This document shows, in pieces, positions 41,543-51,148 of a stretch of DNA of 64,000 bases. The notes beneath the pieces are model-generated. The model was not told where the DNA came from. It saw only the letters and a program-made list of their open reading frames with translations, and ran no database searches. Position numbers and translations under genes: made by a program. Positions within the stretch are counted from its first letter, which is position 1; the number at the start of each line of letters is the position of its first letter. The stretch comes from Candidatus Marispirochaeta associata (GTDB lineage Bacteria > Spirochaetota > Spirochaetia > JC444 > Marispirochaetaceae): positions 1 to 64,000 of the forward strand of contig JWTM01000418.1 of assembly GCA_001749745.1 (NCBI GenBank), read 5' to 3'.

Positions 41543-42961
41543 TTACATCCCCATCCGTTTAACTACCGTTCCGTTCGGCGTATCCTTCAAAACAAGCCCC
41601 TTTGCCTGGAAGTAATCCCGAATTTCGTCGGCTCTGGCCCAGTTTTTCGCGGTACGGGCCTGAATCCGCTCCTCCAGAAGCCCTTTCTCATCATCGCTGA
41701 GTTCGGGTTCGCCGCTCGGCTGAACCTTGGCCAGATCGAGGCCAAGAACCGTATCGAAATCGAGCAGCAGGCTGTAGGCCTCCGAGGGTGGAAGGGTATC
41801 ATCCTTCAAGAGGGTCCAGACAACCGCCAGGGTGCGGGGCGTATTGAGATCGGCCTCCAGGTCGGCGCGGAAGCTCTTGCGGTACTCCACCGCATTATCA
41901 GAGAGCTTATCGATGGGCAGCAACTCCGCTCCCGCAGCGATCAGCTCCCGGATTTTCTCTTCCAGCGAGAGTCGGGCCCGCCTGGCGCCGGTCAGATTAT
42001 CGAAGGAGAAGCGCAGCTGGGTACGGTAATGGGCGCCCAAGAGGAAATAGCGGTAATCGAGAGGATCGAAGCCTTCGTCGATCAAGGTCTGCAGGGTAAG
42101 AAATCCCCCCTTGGATTTCGACATCTTACCCGAATCCATCAAGAGAAACTCGTTATGGAGCCAATAGTTGACCCATTTCTTGCCGGTGGCCGCCTCGGAC
42201 TGGGCGATCTCGTTGGTATGGTGCACGGGAATATGATCGATCCCCCCGCAGTGTATGTCGAACTGATCCCCCAGATAGCGCATGCTCATGGCCGAGCACT
42301 CGACATGCCAGCCGGGATAGCCCCGTCCCCAGGGAGAATCCCAGAGCATGATATGGTTTTCGAACTTCGACTGAGTGAACCAGAGGACGAAGTCCCGGGG
42401 ATGACGCTTATTGGCGTCCACCATAATCCTGGCGCCGGCCTTCTGCTCCTGCCGGTCGAGAAGCGCCAGTTTGCCGTAATCCGCGAACTTTGCGGTATCG
42501 AAATAGACGTTGCCCCCGGCCTGATAGGTGTAGCCGTTGGCTTCGATGCGCTGAATCAGCTTGATCATATCCTCGATATGCTCCGTGGCGGCGCAGGCGA
42601 CGCTCGGCCGGAGGATATTGAGCCGGTCGGTGTCGGTAAAGAAGGCCTCGGTATAGAAGGCGGCGATATCCCAAACGCTCTTTCCGCTCTCCCGGGAGCT
42701 TTTCATCATCTTGTCTTCACCGTCGTCGGCATCGTCGGTTAAATGTCCGACATCGGTGATGTTCATCACATGCTCTACCTCGAAGCCGAGATACTCCAGG
42801 GTACGCCGGAGAACGTCATCGAAGACATAGGCCCGGAGATTGCCGATATGAGCGTAGTTATAGACCGTCGGTCCGCAGGCATAAAACGATACCCTCCCCT
42901 CGTGTAGGGGCTTAAAATCCTCTAAGCTTCTGCTCAATGAGTTGTAGAACTGCAATGCCAT
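41543..42961 (-). CDS. cysS: Cysteine--tRNA ligase
   Basis: Class I synthetase. HIGH is HIGN in YNYAHIGNLRAYV and KMSKS is in DSGKMSKSKGGFLT. Zinc ligands include the early Cys in SFYACGPTVYNYAH and WHVECSAM with nearby His residues. ATG at 42961 follows AGGAAGG by eight bases and gives 472 residues, slightly over the usual 460. It diverges from murB, with 61 bases between the starts, and is followed by the ECF sigma gene. Confidence 0.95.
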   Translation of the reverse strand: MALQFYNSLSRSLEDFKPLHEGRVSFYACGPTVYNYAHIGNLRAYVFDDVLRRTLEYLGFEVEHVMNITDVGHLTDDADDGEDKMMKSSRESGKSVWDIAAFYTEAFFTDTDRLNILRPSVACAATEHIEDMIKLIQRIEANGYTYQAGGNVYFDTAKFADYGKLALLDRQEQKAGARIMVDANKRHPRDFVLWFTQSKFENHIMLWDSPWGRGYPGWHVECSAMSMRYLGDQFDIHCGGIDHIPVHHTNEIAQSEAATGKKWVNYWLHNEFLLMDSGKMSKSKGGFLTLQTLIDEGFDPLDYRYFLLGAHYRTQLRFSFDNLTGARRARLSLEEKIRELIAAGAELLPIDKLSDNAVEYRKSFRADLEADLNTPRTLAVVWTLLKDDTLPPSEAYSLLLDFDTVLGLDLAKVQPSGEPELSDDEKGLLEERIQARTAKNWARADEIRDYFQAKGLVLKDTPNGTVVKRMGM

Positions 42962-43022
42962 GGGAAACACCTTCCTGCGGAATCGCCCCCGTATGGATTA
43001 AAGCTACGGGACACGGTAGAAT

Positions 43023-43976
43023 GTGACGGTGATTAATGTACGTCATCTGATCGAAAGAATCAACATCGCCTTCCCCCACAGCTCCTTCAGCGAAGGGCGG
43101 GAGATGCGGGAACTCACCAGCTTTCGCGTCGGGGGAGCGGCCGAAATCTTCGTTGAACCGACTGAGTGGGGGGAGCTCTTTCGGCTCAAGGAGTGGACCG
43201 CTAAGAAGGGGATTCCCTTTACGCTGATCGGAGGCGGGGCCAATATCCTGGTGGCCGACGAGGGAATCTCGGGGCTTACGGCGGCAACTACCGCTCTAAG
43301 CGGCATTAAGAGGACAGAAGAAGGGCTCTGCGCCGAAGCGGGGACGGAGATATCGGCAGTCTCCGCGGCCGCCGCGGAGCTGGGATTATCGGGCCTGGAG
43401 TTTATCTACCGCATGCCCGGAAGCGTCGGCGGTGCGGTCTGGATGAACGCCCGTTGCTACGGGGTATCCATTGCCGAACGTCTGGCCTGGGTCGATTATA
43501 TCGACGAATCAGGGAATGAGAAGCGCTATATCCCTCGGGAAGAGGATTTCGCCTATAAACGCTCGCCCTTTCAGCAGAACGGGCGCGGCAACGGTTGGAT
43601 TATCACCCGGGCCTGTTTTACCCTTAGTCAGGGTAAGGGCGAATCGATAAAGGCCGAGATGGAGGAGCACGCCCGGGACAGGGAGGAGAAGGGACATTTC
43701 CGCTACCCCTGCGCCGGTTCGATCTTCAAGAATAACCGCGACTTCGGGGCTCCTTCCGGCAAATTGATCGACGCCTTAGGACTCAAAGGTACCCGGCACG
43801 GCGACGCGATGATCGCCCCCTTCCACGGGAACATCATCATCAATACCGGACAGGCCCGGGCCGAGGATATCCTGGCCCTGATTGAGCTTGTTGAGAAGGC
43901 CGTACGCGAATCCTACGGATTCGAGCTAGAACGGGAGATCCTTCTTGTGGGAGACTGGCCGGAGACCCAAGTTTAG
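43023..43976 (+). CDS. murB: UDP-N-acetylenolpyruvoylglucosamine reductase
   Basis: MurB reduces UDP-GlcNAc-enolpyruvate to UDP-MurNAc for peptidoglycan. The 317-residue protein shows TSFRVGGAAEIFVEPT, the FAD motif IGGGANILVADEG, YRMPGSVGGAVWMNARCYG with the catalytic region, and CAGSIFKNNRDFGAPSGKLIDALGLKG near the end, with the active-site Glu region ELEREIL at the tail. The GTG start at 43023 is given by the frame. It is followed after 17 bases by mgtE. Confidence 0.95.
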   Translation: MTVINVRHLIERINIAFPHSSFSEGREMRELTSFRVGGAAEIFVEPTEWGELFRLKEWTAKKGIPFTLIGGGANILVADEGISGLTAATTALSGIKRTEEGLCAEAGTEISAVSAAAAELGLSGLEFIYRMPGSVGGAVWMNARCYGVSIAERLAWVDYIDESGNEKRYIPREEDFAYKRSPFQQNGRGNGWIITRACFTLSQGKGESIKAEMEEHARDREEKGHFRYPCAGSIFKNNRDFGAPSGKLIDALGLKGTRHGDAMIAPFHGNIIINTGQARAEDILALIELVEKAVRESYGFELEREILLVGDWPETQV

Positions 43977-43993
43977 AACGGAGGAGCTGAATC

Positions 43994-45334
43994 ATGCGCA
44001 ACTTGAGCGAGATCCTATCCGAAGAACACCACAGCAATGAAGAACTTACTGAGCTTCTCTCCGGAGTTCCCTTGACCGAACTTCTCGACCAGTGGGACGG
44101 TTTGGAGAGCGAACACAAACAGCAGATATTCCACGCCTTAGATAGAGAAGATAAGGGCGATCTCCTCCTCTCCCTATCGGCAGCGGAACAAGAGACTTTG
44201 ATGGAGCTGATCAGCGACGGCGATATCAGGTATCTCCTCTCCGATATGGAACCGGACGACCTGGTCGACTTTATCCAGGCCGCCAGTGTCGAAATCCGTA
44301 AAACCCTCTGGCAGCGACTGACGCCGGAATCGAAACGGGAGATACTCTACCTGCTGCGCTTCGACGAGGACGACGCGGCCGGGCTGATGACCCCGCGCTT
44401 CCTTGCGGTTCAGTCCCACATCAGCGTCTCCCAGGCCCTCCACTTCCTGCGCAAAAACGCCCGCAAGGTAGAGATGGTCTATTATATCTACGTCGTCGAT
44501 AAGGAGCGGCGTCTCCAGGGGGTTTGCTCCCTAAAGGACATCCTCACCGCCGACGACAACGCCAGCGTCAACGATGTAATGGAGCAGGATCTGATCGTCG
44601 TTCGCGAAGATACCGACCAGGAGGAGGTGGCCAAGATCCTCGAAACCTACGACCTGATGTCCCTGCCGGTAGTCAACAGCCAGAACGCCCTCTTGGGAAT
44701 CATCACCTTCGACGACATCATCGACGTTATCCGGGAGGAGCAGACCGAGGACGTCTACAAGATGGGCGCCATGGAGGGAGGACTGGGCCGATATCTCGAC
44801 AGTTCGATATTCGCCCTGGTCAAGAAACGGGTTCCCTGGCTGATTATCCTGCTATTAGTCGGAACGATAACCACCAACGTGATCAATCACTATCAGAATC
44901 TGGTTATCGGCGCCGCCTTTCTCTTTATATTCATGCCGGTCATTACCCAAACCGGAGGTAACTCCGGCAGTCAGTCCTCCACCCTGATGATTCGCGGTCT
45001 GGCCACCGGGGAGCTCCATTTTCGAGATATCGGCGAGGTAATGCTGAAAGAGATTCTCGTCGGCGTGATAATGGGCCTGATTACCGGCGGAGTTATTATC
45101 CTCCGCAGTTACCTGATGCCTCCGGGAATTCCGATCTTCGATGCGCTCATCGTGGGTGTCAGCCTGACTTTTGTGGTCCTCTTCTCCACCATCATCGGCG
45201 CCCTCGCGCCGCTGGTGATCCATCGGCTCGGGTTCGACCCTACCGTGATGTCCGCCCCGCTGATGGCCACGGTGATCGACGTCTGCGGCCTGACCATCTA
45301 CTTCGAAACGGCCAAGATCTTCCTTTCCTTATAA
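43994..45334 (+). CDS. mgtE: MgtE-family magnesium transporter
   Basis: A 446-residue Mg2+ channel/transporter. An acidic N-terminal superhelical domain (about 1-130) is followed by two CBS domains (about 135-255, including MTPRFLAVQSHISVSQALHFLR and LMSLPVVNSQNALLGIITFDDIIDVI), a connecting helix, and five membrane helices (about 280-446) with the pore motif TGGNSGSQSSTLMIRGLATG. Length and domain order are normal. GGAGGAGCTG lies before the ATG. Confidence 0.95.
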   Translation: MRNLSEILSEEHHSNEELTELLSGVPLTELLDQWDGLESEHKQQIFHALDREDKGDLLLSLSAAEQETLMELISDGDIRYLLSDMEPDDLVDFIQAASVEIRKTLWQRLTPESKREILYLLRFDEDDAAGLMTPRFLAVQSHISVSQALHFLRKNARKVEMVYYIYVVDKERRLQGVCSLKDILTADDNASVNDVMEQDLIVVREDTDQEEVAKILETYDLMSLPVVNSQNALLGIITFDDIIDVIREEQTEDVYKMGAMEGGLGRYLDSSIFALVKKRVPWLIILLLVGTITTNVINHYQNLVIGAAFLFIFMPVITQTGGNSGSQSSTLMIRGLATGELHFRDIGEVMLKEILVGVIMGLITGGVIILRSYLMPPGIPIFDALIVGVSLTFVVLFSTIIGALAPLVIHRLGFDPTVMSAPLMATVIDVCGLTIYFETAKIFLSL

Positions 45335-45336
45335 AA

Positions 45337-45359
45337 ACGGGCCCCGTAGCAGGGCCCGT
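45337..45359. terminator. Bidirectional terminator between mgtE and ackA
   Basis: ACGGGCCC (45337-45344) pairs with GGGCCCGT (45352-45359) around a seven-base loop, just after the mgtE stop and just before the end of the convergent acetate kinase gene. An A-run precedes it, giving a T-run for the minus-strand transcript. Confidence 0.75.
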
Positions 45360-45365
45360 ACTATC

Positions 45366-46562
45366 CTAGCTCAAAAGCTCGTAGGTGTCGGTGGCGATCT
45401 GCAGCTCCTCGTTGGTGGGGACCACGCAGATAGCGGTGGGAGAGTAATCGGTGGAGATTATGCCGGTCTTGCTGCCGTTCTCCCGGTTTTTCTCGTGATC
45501 GAGCATGATGCCGATACTCTCTAAGCGGTCGCAGATCCGCTCGCGCATGGTAACCTGATTCTCGCCGATTCCGCCGGTAAAGACCATGATGTCGGTTCGA
45601 ACCATGTTGGCCGCAAAGGCGCCGATATACTTCCGGATACGATAGGCATAGACCTCGAGGGCCTGCTTCGCCCATTCGTTGCCCTCCTCGGCGGCCTTCT
45701 CGATATCCCGCATATCGTTGGAGATCCCCGAGAGACCGAGCATACCGCTCTCCTTGTTGAGCATCTTGTTCAGATCCTCCTTCGAGTAGCCCCGATCCAT
45801 CAGGTAAAACAGAATTTGGGGATCCAGGTCTCCCGATCGGGTGCCCATCACGACGCCCTCGAGGGGGGTGAATCCCATGGAGGTGTCGATCGATTTACCA
45901 TTGGCGATAGCGGTAATCGACGCGCCGTTACCCAAATGACAAGAGATGACGTTGGTGTTCGAGGGATCCCGCTTCATTAGCTGAATCGCCTGCTTAGCGA
46001 CGTAGCGGTGGCTGGTTCCGTGGAAACCGTAACGACGGATGCGGTATTTATCATAGAGTTCCCGGGGAATACCGTAGAGATAGGCTGCGGGGCTCAGGGT
46101 CTGGTGGAAGGCGGTATCGAAAACGGCGACCTGGGTACAGCCGGGAAAGAGACGCCTGGCCTCGTTGATACCGGTCAGGTTGGCCGGATTATGCAGGGGT
46201 GCAAGCTCGATATTCTTCTCGATGGCGGCGATGACCTTATCGTCGATTACCACCGAACTTGAATACTCCTCGCCGCCGTGTACCACCCGGTGACCGACGC
46301 CGGAGATCTCTTCCAACGAGCCGATCAGCCCCTTCTCGGGATCGACCAGCGCCTTCTTGAGAAACTCCATGGCGGCTGCATGATCCGGCATCGGACCGGA
46401 CTGGGTCAGGACAGCGCCGTCGGGCCGTTTCTGGGTAATATCGCCGCTCTCCTGGCCGATACGCTCGACTAATCCTTTACCGACGCTTTCATTGCTCGGC
46501 ATCTTGTAGACTTCGTATTTAATGGATGAACTGCCGCAATTGATCACGAGAATGGTCTGCAC
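45366..46562 (-). CDS. ackA: Acetate kinase
   Basis: AckA makes ATP from acetyl phosphate. The 398-residue protein has the ASKHA motif ILVINCGSSSIKYEVY at the start, the DTAFHQTL and [14 protein letters not shown] segments, CHLGNGASI, and GIGEN near the C-terminus, with length normal for the family. The start is GTG at 46562, six bases after AAGGAG; upstream codons would add an unrelated extension. A second acetate kinase is encoded at 48.1 kb. Confidence 0.95.
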   Translation of the reverse strand: MQTILVINCGSSSIKYEVYKMPSNESVGKGLVERIGQESGDITQKRPDGAVLTQSGPMPDHAAAMEFLKKALVDPEKGLIGSLEEISGVGHRVVHGGEEYSSSVVIDDKVIAAIEKNIELAPLHNPANLTGINEARRLFPGCTQVAVFDTAFHQTLSPAAYLYGIPRELYDKYRIRRYGFHGTSHRYVAKQAIQLMKRDPSNTNVISCHLGNGASITAIANGKSIDTSMGFTPLEGVVMGTRSGDLDPQILFYLMDRGYSKEDLNKMLNKESGMLGLSGISNDMRDIEKAAEEGNEWAKQALEVYAYRIRKYIGAFAANMVRTDIMVFTGGIGENQVTMRERICDRLESIGIMLDHEKNRENGSKTGIISTDYSPTAICVVPTNEELQIATDTYELLS

Positions 46563-46631
46563 TCTGGGCTCCTTGGTATTGGTCTTACCAATTATACATG
46601 GATAGTCCCGGTTCCGCAATGATTTTGTCAG

Positions 46632-47978
46632 CTAATCTTTCCCCTCTCCGACACAAATTCGCCGACCACCCTCCAAACGCCATCCCAGTTCGCCCTCTTC
46701 AATGCTCATCTTCAGCCGCAGATAGCCTTTATCCCCCGTAAGATTCAGCTCCGCCCGGCAGCAAAGAAGAGGAGCTCCCGGGGGCTCTCCAAAATCCGAT
46801 TCACGCTTCCAATCCAGACCGGCGGAACAGCCGAGTTCTGATCCTCGGATACCGCCCTCGAGTCCGCTCTTCTCCAGCAGATCCAGGCCAAGTCGGTAGG
46901 TCCCCTTGATTTCGAGAAAGCTCCCCGGATTAGGCTTCCACGCCGCTGTAGCCCGTAGGCGTTCCCGGGAAGAGTGCTCCCCCTCCTCCCGGCGTAGTTC
47001 AGCCTCCCGCAGGAGGGAGGCTGAGAGCTTCTCCGTCGCATACTCCACTCCTCCGGCAGCCGCTCCCCGCCAGTCGAAGGGGAGGCGTCCGTCGAGGGGA
47101 GGATGCTCCTGTCGACCGGTCAGCTCCAGGACGGGCTGGAGCCTGCCTCCGGGAAAGAGCCGCAGTTGGGCCGCCGCGGAGCGGGCGAAGGGCGGCCGGT
47201 GATCCCTCGGCGTGCGGTAATAGCGGTCGGCCGCGGAGAGACGTACTCCGACGAGGCTGTAGCTTCCCCGCCTCCGGGACTGCAAGCGCAGATACCCCCC
47301 CGCGGGGAGCAGCGGATGGAAGGAGGCGGCGCCGAAGAGGGAGAGATCGAGCCTGCACCCCTGACGGATCAGGCCCAGCCCGCTAAGAAGATGCTCCCCG
47401 GCAGCGGGCACACCATCGGCCAGGATCCACTCGTCTTCTTCCTCCTCGGGAAGCACGAAATAGAGGCCGGCCGCCTCTAATCGTAGATCCGGGAGAATCT
47501 CGAGGGAGGCGCAGATACTGGTCTCCGCCGGAGAATCCGGGCTCTCCTCATAGCAGCACCAGATCAGCCCCGGGAGCCCCCAGGCGACGGCTCGGCTCTC
47601 TCCCGGATCCCAGCCGCGGTAGAGTCCCACCGAGGAATAGCGGTAGTAGAGAGGCGAAAGGGCGCCGGCCTGGGTAGGGGATGAGAGTTCAGTAAGGGGT
47701 CCGGCGATCGAGAGACTGCCCGCCTTCAGAACAGTAGTATACAAGGGCAGTAAGATCCCGCCCGAGATCCGGTACGCCTGCTCTTCGGTACCCGCCGCGT
47801 CGATTCCCACGAGGAGTCCCGCTTCCAGACGACCATAGTCGAGCCTTATTCTCCCGGCATAGTCGGCGTTATCCCCCTCCCCCGTCCCTCGGGCGGCAAG
47901 CTCAAGCATATCCGTATGTAGCGGAATCGCAATCAACAGCAGAGAAGCAGCCAGAACCAGTCGTTGCAGAGTATCCAT
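46632..47978 (-). CDS. Probable outer-membrane beta-barrel protein
   Basis: ATG at 47978 gives 448 residues with a signal peptide ([17 protein letters not shown]). The rest has many short amphipathic strands with aromatic girdle residues, for example [21 protein letters not shown] and [21 protein letters not shown], and ends [15 protein letters not shown]. This pattern fits a membrane barrel, but the protein does not end in Phe and no family is recognised. It lies 69 bases after ackA and diverges from the second acetate kinase gene. Confidence 0.6.
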   Translation of the reverse strand: MDTLQRLVLAASLLLIAIPLHTDMLELAARGTGEGDNADYAGRIRLDYGRLEAGLLVGIDAAGTEEQAYRISGGILLPLYTTVLKAGSLSIAGPLTELSSPTQAGALSPLYYRYSSVGLYRGWDPGESRAVAWGLPGLIWCCYEESPDSPAETSICASLEILPDLRLEAAGLYFVLPEEEEDEWILADGVPAAGEHLLSGLGLIRQGCRLDLSLFGAASFHPLLPAGGYLRLQSRRRGSYSLVGVRLSAADRYYRTPRDHRPPFARSAAAQLRLFPGGRLQPVLELTGRQEHPPLDGRLPFDWRGAAAGGVEYATEKLSASLLREAELRREEGEHSSRERLRATAAWKPNPGSFLEIKGTYRLGLDLLEKSGLEGGIRGSELGCSAGLDWKRESDFGEPPGAPLLCCRAELNLTGDKGYLRLKMSIEEGELGWRLEGGRRICVGEGKD

Positions 47979-48038
47979 ATCTTCGTAAGGGGCGAGAGGG
48001 TGACGCTGCTTCAAGGAAGAGAAGTGAGAAAGGGAGAC

Positions 48039-48068
48039 TTGAAAGCCTCTACCAATTGCGTTTACACT
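48039..48068 (+). promoter_or_regulatory. Probable promoter of the second acetate kinase gene
   Basis: TTGAAA (48039-48044) and TACACT (48063-48068) are 18 bases apart, about 60 bases before the TTG start at 48129. Confidence 0.45.
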
Positions 48069-48128
48069 CCGGACTACGCATACGCAATCAGCCACAAGCG
48101 CACAAGAATCATTTTTCGGAGGACTATC

Positions 48129-49469
48129 TTGACAATTCTTACCCTTAACTGCGGCTCATCGTCGCTGAAATACCAGCTCTATGATTGGGACAAAAAGGAC
48201 ATCCTGGCCTCGGGCATCGTCGAACGAGTCGGTCTTGAGGGTGCATTTATAAAGCACCAGACCACCGGCAAAGAAGAGCACAAAATCGAACATGCCTGCC
48301 CCACCCACAAGGAAGCGATCGAGCTCCTCATAAACACCATCATCGATCCTACCCACGGAGCGATCTCCTCGGTCGATGAGATCAAAGCCGTCGGACACCG
48401 GGTTGTCCACGGCGGCGAAAAGTTCGCCCGCTCCGTCCTGGTTACCCCCGAGGTCCTCGCAAACTTCAAGGAGATTCAGGATCTCGCGCCCCTGCACAAC
48501 CCTGCTAACATTACCGGTATCGAGTCGGCCCAGGCCGTAATGCCCGATGTCCCCCAGTGTGCGATCATGGATACCGCCTGGCACCAGACCATGCCGGAGA
48601 AGGCCTTCCTCTACGCCCTCCCCTACCAGTGGTACAAGGAGCACGCCGTCCGCCGCTACGGCTTCCACGGCACGAGCTTCCTCTATACCGCCAAGCGGGC
48701 GGCTGTTCTTCTGGGCAAGGATCCTTTCGAGACCAATGTCATCATCGCCCACATCGGCAACGGCTCCTCGGTAAACGCAGTCAAGAACGGCGTCTCTGTT
48801 GACACCTCCATGGGACTGACACCGTTGGAGGGGCTGATCATGGGCACCCGCTCGGGCGATATCGATCCGGCCATCCCCTTCTTCATGATGAAGAAGCTGG
48901 GCATGAGTCCCGACGAGATGGAGAAGACCCTCAACAAGAAGTCCGGCGTCTTAGGGATTACCGAGCAGTATGTCGACCGCCGGGATATCGAGATCGCCGC
49001 CGAGAAAGGGGACAAGCAGTCTCAGCTCTCCATCGAGATGGAGTCCTACCGGCTCAAGAAATATGTGGGGGCCTACATGGCCGTCCTGGGCAAAGTAGAT
49101 GCGATTGTCTTTACCGCCGGCGTCGGCGAGCGCGGACCGATCAACCGCGAGAAGGTGACCGAGGGGCTCGAAGAGCTCGGCGTCAAGGTCGACAAGGAGA
49201 AGAACTGGGCCTCCATGACCCGCTATGCCGAGACCGAGATCTCCACTCCCGACTCGAAGGTGAAGGTCTTCGTCATCCCCACCGACGAGGAGCTGGTGAT
49301 GACCGAAGACACCTACGCCCTGCTGGAAGGGAGCTACAAGGATCACACCGAGTACACCTACTACTTCCAGAGCCCCGACTACGTCAACAAGTCCCGCCAG
49401 GAGGCGCTTAAGAAGGATCTTAAGAAGCGCCCCGGCCTGGAAGGGATTATCGCTAAGCCGAAGAAGTAG
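48129..49469 (+). CDS. ackA: Second acetate kinase (AckA paralogue)
   Basis: The 446-residue protein has the same fold motifs as the first copy: [42 protein letters not shown], and GVGERGPIN. It differs in having [14 protein letters not shown] instead of ...SHRYVA, which may alter substrate handling, and a 45-residue C-terminal extension (after the usual end at ALLEG) that is basic and ends in IAKPKK. TTG at 48129 follows GGAGG by seven bases. The two copies may serve acetate and another acyl phosphate, or different conditions. Its promoter diverges from the barrel-protein gene. Confidence 0.9.
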   Translation: MTILTLNCGSSSLKYQLYDWDKKDILASGIVERVGLEGAFIKHQTTGKEEHKIEHACPTHKEAIELLINTIIDPTHGAISSVDEIKAVGHRVVHGGEKFARSVLVTPEVLANFKEIQDLAPLHNPANITGIESAQAVMPDVPQCAIMDTAWHQTMPEKAFLYALPYQWYKEHAVRRYGFHGTSFLYTAKRAAVLLGKDPFETNVIIAHIGNGSSVNAVKNGVSVDTSMGLTPLEGLIMGTRSGDIDPAIPFFMMKKLGMSPDEMEKTLNKKSGVLGITEQYVDRRDIEIAAEKGDKQSQLSIEMESYRLKKYVGAYMAVLGKVDAIVFTAGVGERGPINREKVTEGLEELGVKVDKEKNWASMTRYAETEISTPDSKVKVFVIPTDEELVMTEDTYALLEGSYKDHTEYTYYFQSPDYVNKSRQEALKKDLKKRPGLEGIIAKPKK

Positions 49470-49495
49470 AGCTCCTCTTTCAAGAGACTCATTCC

Positions 49496-49527
49496 GCCTC
49501 CCCGGTTCCGACCGGGGAGGCTTTTTT
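49496..49527 (+). terminator. Rho-independent terminator after the second acetate kinase gene
   Basis: GCCTCCCCGG (49496-49505) pairs perfectly with CCGGGGAGGC (49512-49521) around a six-base loop, followed by six Ts. Confidence 0.92.
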
Positions 49528-49539
49528 ATTAGTCATCCC

Positions 49540-49582
49540 TTGTTTGCATCGTGTAATGGGTGTAAATTTGTAATAAGTGTAT
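49540..49582 (+). promoter_or_regulatory. vapBC promoter with four phased hexamers
   Basis: TTGTTT (49540-49545) and TAAATT (49563-49568) are 17 bases apart. GTGTAA-like hexamers start at 49551, 49560, 49568 (TTGTAA) and 49577 (GTGTAT), a spacing of 8-9 bases that overlaps the promoter. This fits repression by the VapB antitoxin or VapBC complex. Confidence 0.5.
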
Positions 49583-49600
49583 CACATATGGAGGTGTGAG

Positions 49601-49834
49601 ATGTCGAATGTAACCATATCTCTCGACGACGATCTTCTGAAGAAGGCGAAGAAGATCGCTATCGACCGGGAGACAAGTTTTAACGGTCTCGTACGCAATT
49701 ATGTCGAAGAGCTAGTACGAAAAGACGAGTTACGTACACGCCTGCGAATCGATGAGCTTGATAGACTCTTTAGCGAGAGCGGCGCGAAAGTCGGGAAGAG
49801 GAGCTGGACCCGGGAAGAGCTGCATGAGCGATAA
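49601..49834 (+). CDS. vapB: VapB-type antitoxin
   Basis: A 77-residue protein. The N-terminal ribbon-helix-helix (MSNVTISLDDDLLKKAKKIA, then SFNGLVRNYVEEL) binds DNA, and the C-terminal tail (GKRSWTREELHER) would bind and block the toxin. ATG at 49601 follows GGAGGTG. The gene overlaps the toxin gene by 11 bases, as is usual for toxin-antitoxin modules. Confidence 0.88.
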   Translation: MSNVTISLDDDLLKKAKKIAIDRETSFNGLVRNYVEELVRKDELRTRLRIDELDRLFSESGAKVGKRSWTREELHER

Positions 49835-50249
49835 GTGGTTCATCGATACAAATATTCTTGTCTACGCCAACGATGCTAGCGAAGCCGATAAACAGAGAAT
49901 CGCCCGGAAGCTGATCCGAGAATCCATGCTGGCCGGATCCGCCGTAATCTCGGTGCAGGTGCTGAACGAGTTCTGGGTAACCGTAACACGAAAGATTCTA
50001 AATCCCTTAAACGAGGAGCATGCGAAAAAGGAGATTGAACTTCTGTCGCTGATGGAAATAGTCGATCTGAGCTTCGACCTGTTTCAGGATGCGATCGCCC
50101 TTCAATCGGCCCATCGACTCTCCTTTTGTGACGCGATGATTCTCGCCGCCGCCCGAAGCGAGGGCTGTACGCGGCTCTATACCGAAGATTTGAATGCCGG
50201 GCAGGTGATCGACGGGGTGGAGGTTGTGAATCCGTTCGAGATTAGTTAA
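49824..50249 (+). CDS. vapC: VapC-type PIN-domain toxin
   Basis: A PIN-domain RNase of 141 residues that would cleave tRNA or other RNA unless bound by VapB. The start DKWFIDTNILVYA gives the first Asp, VLNEFWV the Glu, SFCDAMILAAARSEGC the third acidic site, and LYTEDL the fourth. All acidic residues of the family appear present. The ATG at 49824 lies within the end of vapB. The module marks the left edge of the accessory region. Confidence 0.9.
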   Translation: MSDKWFIDTNILVYANDASEADKQRIARKLIRESMLAGSAVISVQVLNEFWVTVTRKILNPLNEEHAKKEIELLSLMEIVDLSFDLFQDAIALQSAHRLSFCDAMILAAARSEGCTRLYTEDLNAGQVIDGVEVVNPFEIS

Positions 50250-50270
50250 GGGTATCATCAAAATTTTCGA

Positions 50271-50312
50271 AACAGCCCAGATTTGTCTTATCGGCACGTC
50301 TGTCCACTCAAA
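50271..50312 (+). repeat. 42-bp direct repeat, left copy
   Basis: The segment beginning AACAGCCCAGATTTGTCTTA and ending TGTCCACTCAAA recurs at 51149-51190 with three differences. It lies 21 bases after the vapC stop and precedes the interrupted membrane-protein gene. A short C+G hairpin (CCGCG-AAG-CGCGG, 50339-50351) follows. Confidence 0.9.
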
Positions 50313-50458
50313 TCGCGGCTGTCGACTCCGTTTTGAGCCCGCGAAGCGCGGTCGGTGCTGTACTTTTGCCGAATTTCGCTATCGATTACTGTTTCGCGAT
50401 TGCGCTCGCGGATAACTCTTGCTACCATTAACTCTTATTTCAACAAGGAGAAACCAAC

Positions 50459-51103
50459 ATGACAAAATTACAAAAATGGGGCGGCGCGGCCGCATTGTTC
50501 GAAGCATTGGCCTACATCATAGGCTTTATCGGCTTTATCGCCGTGGTCAACGTCGGCGGCATCGCCGACCCGCTGCAAAAAGTTGCGGCGATTGTCGAAA
50601 ACCAGGGGCTGCTGACGGCCCTGATGCTGATTGTCTATGTCGCATGGGGCGCGTCGCTGGTAGTGCTGACCCTGGCGCTGCATGAACGGCTGGACGGCAC
50701 GAATTCCGCCCTGGCCCGTACGGCGACCGCTTTCGGCCACATCTGGTCGGTGCTCGTCATCGCCAGCGGCATGATCTACATCGTGGGTATGGAAACGGTA
50801 GTGGGACTGCAAGCGACCAATCCCGAGCAGGCGGCAACCGTCTGGCTGGCGATAGGGTCCATCTTTAACGGCCTGGGTGGCGGCGTGGAAGTGGTTGGCG
50901 GCATTTGGGTGATTTAACTCAGCGTGGCCGGTCTGCGCAGCGGCAATTTTACCCGCGCCTTGCACTATCTCGGGTTTGTCGTCGGCGCAGCTGGTGTGAT
51001 CAGCGTTATCCCCGCCACCGCCGAAATCAGCGCCAGCATCTTCGGCCTCACCCAGATTGTCTGGTTTGCCTGGCTGGGCATTACCATGCTACGGCAGCCG
51101 TAA
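50459..51103 (+). pseudogene. Membrane-protein gene interrupted by an in-frame stop
   Basis: ATG at 50459 behind AAGGAG opens a frame for a protein with several membrane helices (AALFEALAYIIGFIGFIAVVNVGG, LLTALMLIVYVAWGASLVVLTLALHE, SIFNGLGGGVEVVGGIWVI). After 152 codons the frame stops at TAA (50915-50917), but the same frame continues without another stop to TAA at 51101-51103, with more membrane-like sequence (LSVAGLRSG, LHYLGFVVGAAGVISVIPATAEI, IVWFAWLGITML). A single TTA-to-TAA change would explain this. The whole resembles DUF4386-type proteins, tentatively. It could also be read through or still make a shortened product. The gene lies between two copies of a direct repeat. Confidence 0.75.
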
Positions 51104-51148
51104 TCAGTTGCTCAAGAAGTTATTACACCCGCATTCGACTCGAGTTTA

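Noticed and set aside
41432..42742. Open frame of over 400 codons opposite cysS
   Set aside because: Covers cysS on the other strand and contains no domain signature.
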